Position numbers and translations under genes: made by a program. DNA of 64,000 bases, from positions 18,868-82,867 of the forward strand of contig JAEZGM010000038.1 in assembly GCA_023416955.1 (NCBI GenBank), written 5' to 3'. Origin of the DNA: Bacillota bacterium (GTDB taxonomy: Bacteria > Bacillota > Clostridia > Oscillospirales > Acutalibacteraceae). Positions within the stretch are counted from its first letter, which is position 1. Every line of letters begins with the position of its first letter. The notes beneath the pieces were generated by a model, which saw only the letters and a list, made by a program, of their open reading frames with translations, had not been told where the DNA came from and ran no database searches. Below, in pieces: positions 62,269 through 64,000 of this stretch.

Positions 62269-62293
62269 CAACATTACAAAAAATGATTATAAT
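62265..62293 (+). promoter_or_regulatory. sigma-A promoter of the T-box tyrS unit
   Basis: TTGACA (62265-62270), 17-bp spacer, TATAAT (62288-62293): perfect consensus; overlaps the recN stop. Confidence 0.92.
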
Positions 62294-62299
62294 TCTTGT

Positions 62300-62556
62300 A
62301 ATAGCTGTGAAGGGAAGAAGTAGACAGATTCAGCCGGTAAAGAGAGCCTGCGTTTGGTGTAAGCAGGAGCGGCGGTCGGTCGAAATACATCCCGGAGTTG
62401 CCCACTGAACGTTTTTCTATTAGGCGCGGCCGTGTGTGCACGTTATAGCACATGGGTATGTTTGTACCCGTGAGGCCGTATCCGCGAGGGTGCGGTGAAT
62501 GAGGTGGTACCGCGGATTTTCCGCCCTCTGCAAAAAATGCAGGGGGTGTTTTTTAT
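62300..62556 (+). promoter_or_regulatory. T-box riboswitch, tyrosine-specific
   Basis: About 250-nt leader. T-box sequence GAGGTGGTACCGCGG (62501-62515) precedes a terminator (CCCTCTGCA / TGCAGGGGG, 62524-62546, then TTTTTT). TAC at 62386-62388, inside GAAATACATCC, is the probable specifier codon for tRNA-Tyr. Uncharged tRNA-Tyr would bind and stabilise the antiterminator. Confidence 0.93.
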
Positions 62557-62583
62557 GCCCCCGAAAAACAGGAGGAAATTATT

Positions 62584-63819
62584 ATGGGAGTGTACGAAGA
62601 ACTCAGTTCCCGGGGCCTGATTGCCCAAATGACCGATGAGGAAAAGATTAAAGATCTTTTAAACAACCACAAAATCAAATTCTACATCGGTTTTGACCCG
62701 ACTGCCGACAGCCTGCATGTCGGCCATTTCCTGCAGATTATGGTCATGGCGCATATGCAGCGTGCGGGGCATGTGCCGATTGCCTTATTTGGCGGCGGCA
62801 CCGGCATGATCGGCGACCCTTCCGGAAAGAGCGACATGCGCAAAATGCTGACGCCCGAGGAGATCAACCACAATATTGCCTGCTTCCAAAAGCAAATGTC
62901 GAGCCTGATTGATTTTTCGGACGGAAAGGCCATTATGGCAAACAACGCGGATTGGCTGATGAATCTGAATTATGTTCAGTTCCTGCGCGATGTCGGCGTT
63001 CATTTTTCCGTAAACAGAATGTTGGCGGCTGAATGCTACAAGCAGCGGCTGGAACGCGGCCTGTCATTCTTTGAGCTGAATTACATGATTATGCAAAGCT
63101 ACGACTTCCTTGAACTGAACCACCGGTACGACTGCGTAATGGAATTGGGTGGCGATGACCAGTGGAGCAATATCATCGGCGGCGTGGAGCTTTTGCGCCG
63201 TAAGGATAGCAAGAACGCTTACGGCATGACATTCGCGCTGCTGACAAACAGCGATGGCAAAAAAATGGGCAAGACGGAAAAGGGAGCTGTTTGGCTTGAC
63301 CCCGACAAAACCAGCCCGTTTGATTTCTACCAGTACTGGCGCAACACCGCCGATGCCGATGTGATTAAATGCTTGAAATTCCTGACTTTCCTGCCGATGG
63401 AGGAAATCAACGAGTTGGCGAAGCTGGAGGGCGGCGAACTGAACAAAGCAAAAGAAATCCTTGCTTTCGAAGTGACAAAACTGATTCACGGCGAAGAAGA
63501 AGCAAAGAAAGCGCAGGAGGGCGCCAGAGCCCTGTTTGGGATCGGCGCAAGCACAGAACACATGCCTTCCAGTGAAATCAATTCCGGTGATTTTACCGAT
63601 GGGGAAATCGCCGTTCTGGATATTCTGGTGAAAACCAAGCTTGTCCCCTCAAAGGGCGAAGGCCGGCGCTTGATCGAGCAGGGCGGAATTACGATCAACG
63701 ATGAAAAGGTCACTTCCGTTGCCGCCAAACTACCCTTGGCGGATTTTCAGAAAAAGGAAGTCATCATTAAAAAAGGAAAAAAGGTTTTCCATAAAGTGAT
63801 TCTCGCCGATCAGAAATAA
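62584..63819 (+). CDS. tyrS: tyrosyl-tRNA synthetase
   Basis: 411 residues, class I TyrRS. HVGH (HIGH equivalent) in FDPTADSLHVGHFLQ, KKMGKT (KMSKS equivalent), and a C-terminal S4 domain (SKGEGRRLIEQGGITIND). GGAGGAAA upstream of ATG. Controlled by the T-box just upstream. Confidence 0.97.
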   Translation: MGVYEELSSRGLIAQMTDEEKIKDLLNNHKIKFYIGFDPTADSLHVGHFLQIMVMAHMQRAGHVPIALFGGGTGMIGDPSGKSDMRKMLTPEEINHNIACFQKQMSSLIDFSDGKAIMANNADWLMNLNYVQFLRDVGVHFSVNRMLAAECYKQRLERGLSFFELNYMIMQSYDFLELNHRYDCVMELGGDDQWSNIIGGVELLRRKDSKNAYGMTFALLTNSDGKKMGKTEKGAVWLDPDKTSPFDFYQYWRNTADADVIKCLKFLTFLPMEEINELAKLEGGELNKAKEILAFEVTKLIHGEEEAKKAQEGARALFGIGASTEHMPSSEINSGDFTDGEIAVLDILVKTKLVPSKGEGRRLIEQGGITINDEKVTSVAAKLPLADFQKKEVIIKKGKKVFHKVILADQK

Positions 63820-63882
63820 TACTAAAAAGGCTCATATTTCTTTTTGTCTACCATTTTGAAATATAAGTACGGAAAGTCAATA

Positions 63883-64000
63883 CCACCCGTAAAACGGGTG
63901 GCTTGCACGAGCCCTAAAAGGGCATAGGATTGCCAGCGCCTAAAAGACGCTGGCTTTCACTTTGTTCAAGCCGTAGTGGACTGACTACCGGCTAACCCTT
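63883..64000. mobile_element. four tandem hairpins, probable end of an IS200/IS605-type element
   Basis: CCACCCGT-AAA-ACGGGTGG (63883-63901), GCCCT-AAA-AGGGC (63911-63923), GCCAGCG..CGCTGGC (63932-63954) and GTAGT-GGACTG-ACTAC (63973-63988). Loops are the same AAA motif in the first three. Y1-transposase elements of Clostridia have such subterminal hairpins; no transposase is visible before the window ends, so the family is a recall-based inference. Confidence 0.45.

Noticed and set aside
1..64000. CRISPR array, prophage, tRNA or rRNA genes
   Set aside because: No spaced direct-repeat array, phage structural gene, tRNA cloverleaf or rRNA sequence was recognised on either strand by eye.

Overview
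Chromosomal segment of an endospore-forming, Gram-positive Clostridia-type bacterium. Evidence: a PolC-type DNA polymerase III, the sporulation genes spoIIGA, sigE, sigG, dpaA, dpaB and a spoVM-like gene, the PrpC/PrkC phosphatase-kinase pair with PASTA repeats, a tyrosyl T-box, a ymxH/ylmC-type gene and frequent TTG/GTG starts with strong Shine-Dalgarno sites. Gene order and protein style suggest an Oscillospiraceae/Ruminococcaceae-like lineage (inference; no search was run). Most of the window is conserved housekeeping sequence. The accessory interest lies in small repeats, a probable transferred regulator/transporter pair, unusual promoters and a tandem structured-RNA locus.

Layout. (1) 1-9334: the conserved priA-def-fmt-(metalloprotease)-rsmB-rlmN-prpC-prkC-rsgA-thiN-small membrane protein-spoVM run, tightly packed, ending in a hairpin terminator. 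(2) 9335-12084: a TrmB-like regulator plus MATE transporter, bracketed by two copies of a 71-105 bp inverted-repeat element (a third copy is at 13877). (3) 12120-16844: the sporulation sigma region. spoIIGA-sigE sits behind a promoter with a 21-nt spacer; a convergent pair on the minus strand (deoxyinosine glycosylase and CCA-adding enzyme) separates it from sigG. (4) A family 39 membrane glycosyltransferase, convergent with inorganic pyrophosphatase. (5) 19833-32724: ymxH-like, rpsB-tsf, pyrH-frr-uppS-cdsA-dxr-rseP-ispG-polC. (6) 32725-39083: hisZGDCBAIE, without hisH or hisF, with a 95-bp palindromic element between hisC and hisB. (7) RluA-family pseudouridine synthase (minus), pyrE, radC, uvrB-uvrA, murC (minus). 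(8) dpaA-dpaB, a zinc-ribbon membrane protein and a DMT transporter (minus). (9) A 683-bp gap with a short copy of the his palindrome and two tandem copies of a ~120-nt structured-RNA motif, then the paired M16 proteins YmfF/YmfH, lgt, folD, dxs, tlyA, nadK, argR, recN. (10) A tyrosine T-box and tyrS, then four hairpins resembling the end of an IS200/IS605-type element running off the window.

How the genes work together. Translation start and end (def, fmt, frr, rpsB, tsf, tyrS, cca), rRNA and tRNA modification (rsmB, rlmN, rsgA, tlyA), isoprenoid and envelope lipid synthesis (dxs, dxr, ispG, uppS, cdsA, lgt, murC), DNA replication and repair (polC, uvrAB, recN, radC, the deoxyinosine glycosylase) and sporulation are interleaved. 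Sporulation genes appear to carry their own stage-specific promoters: a Spo0A/sigma-A type for spoIIGA-sigE, a sigma-F type for sigG and a sigma-K type for dpaAB.

The most promising undescribed item is the tandem RNA motif at 51701-51946. Two copies share a 55-nt nearly identical head, and their divergent tails keep the same helices through compensatory changes.
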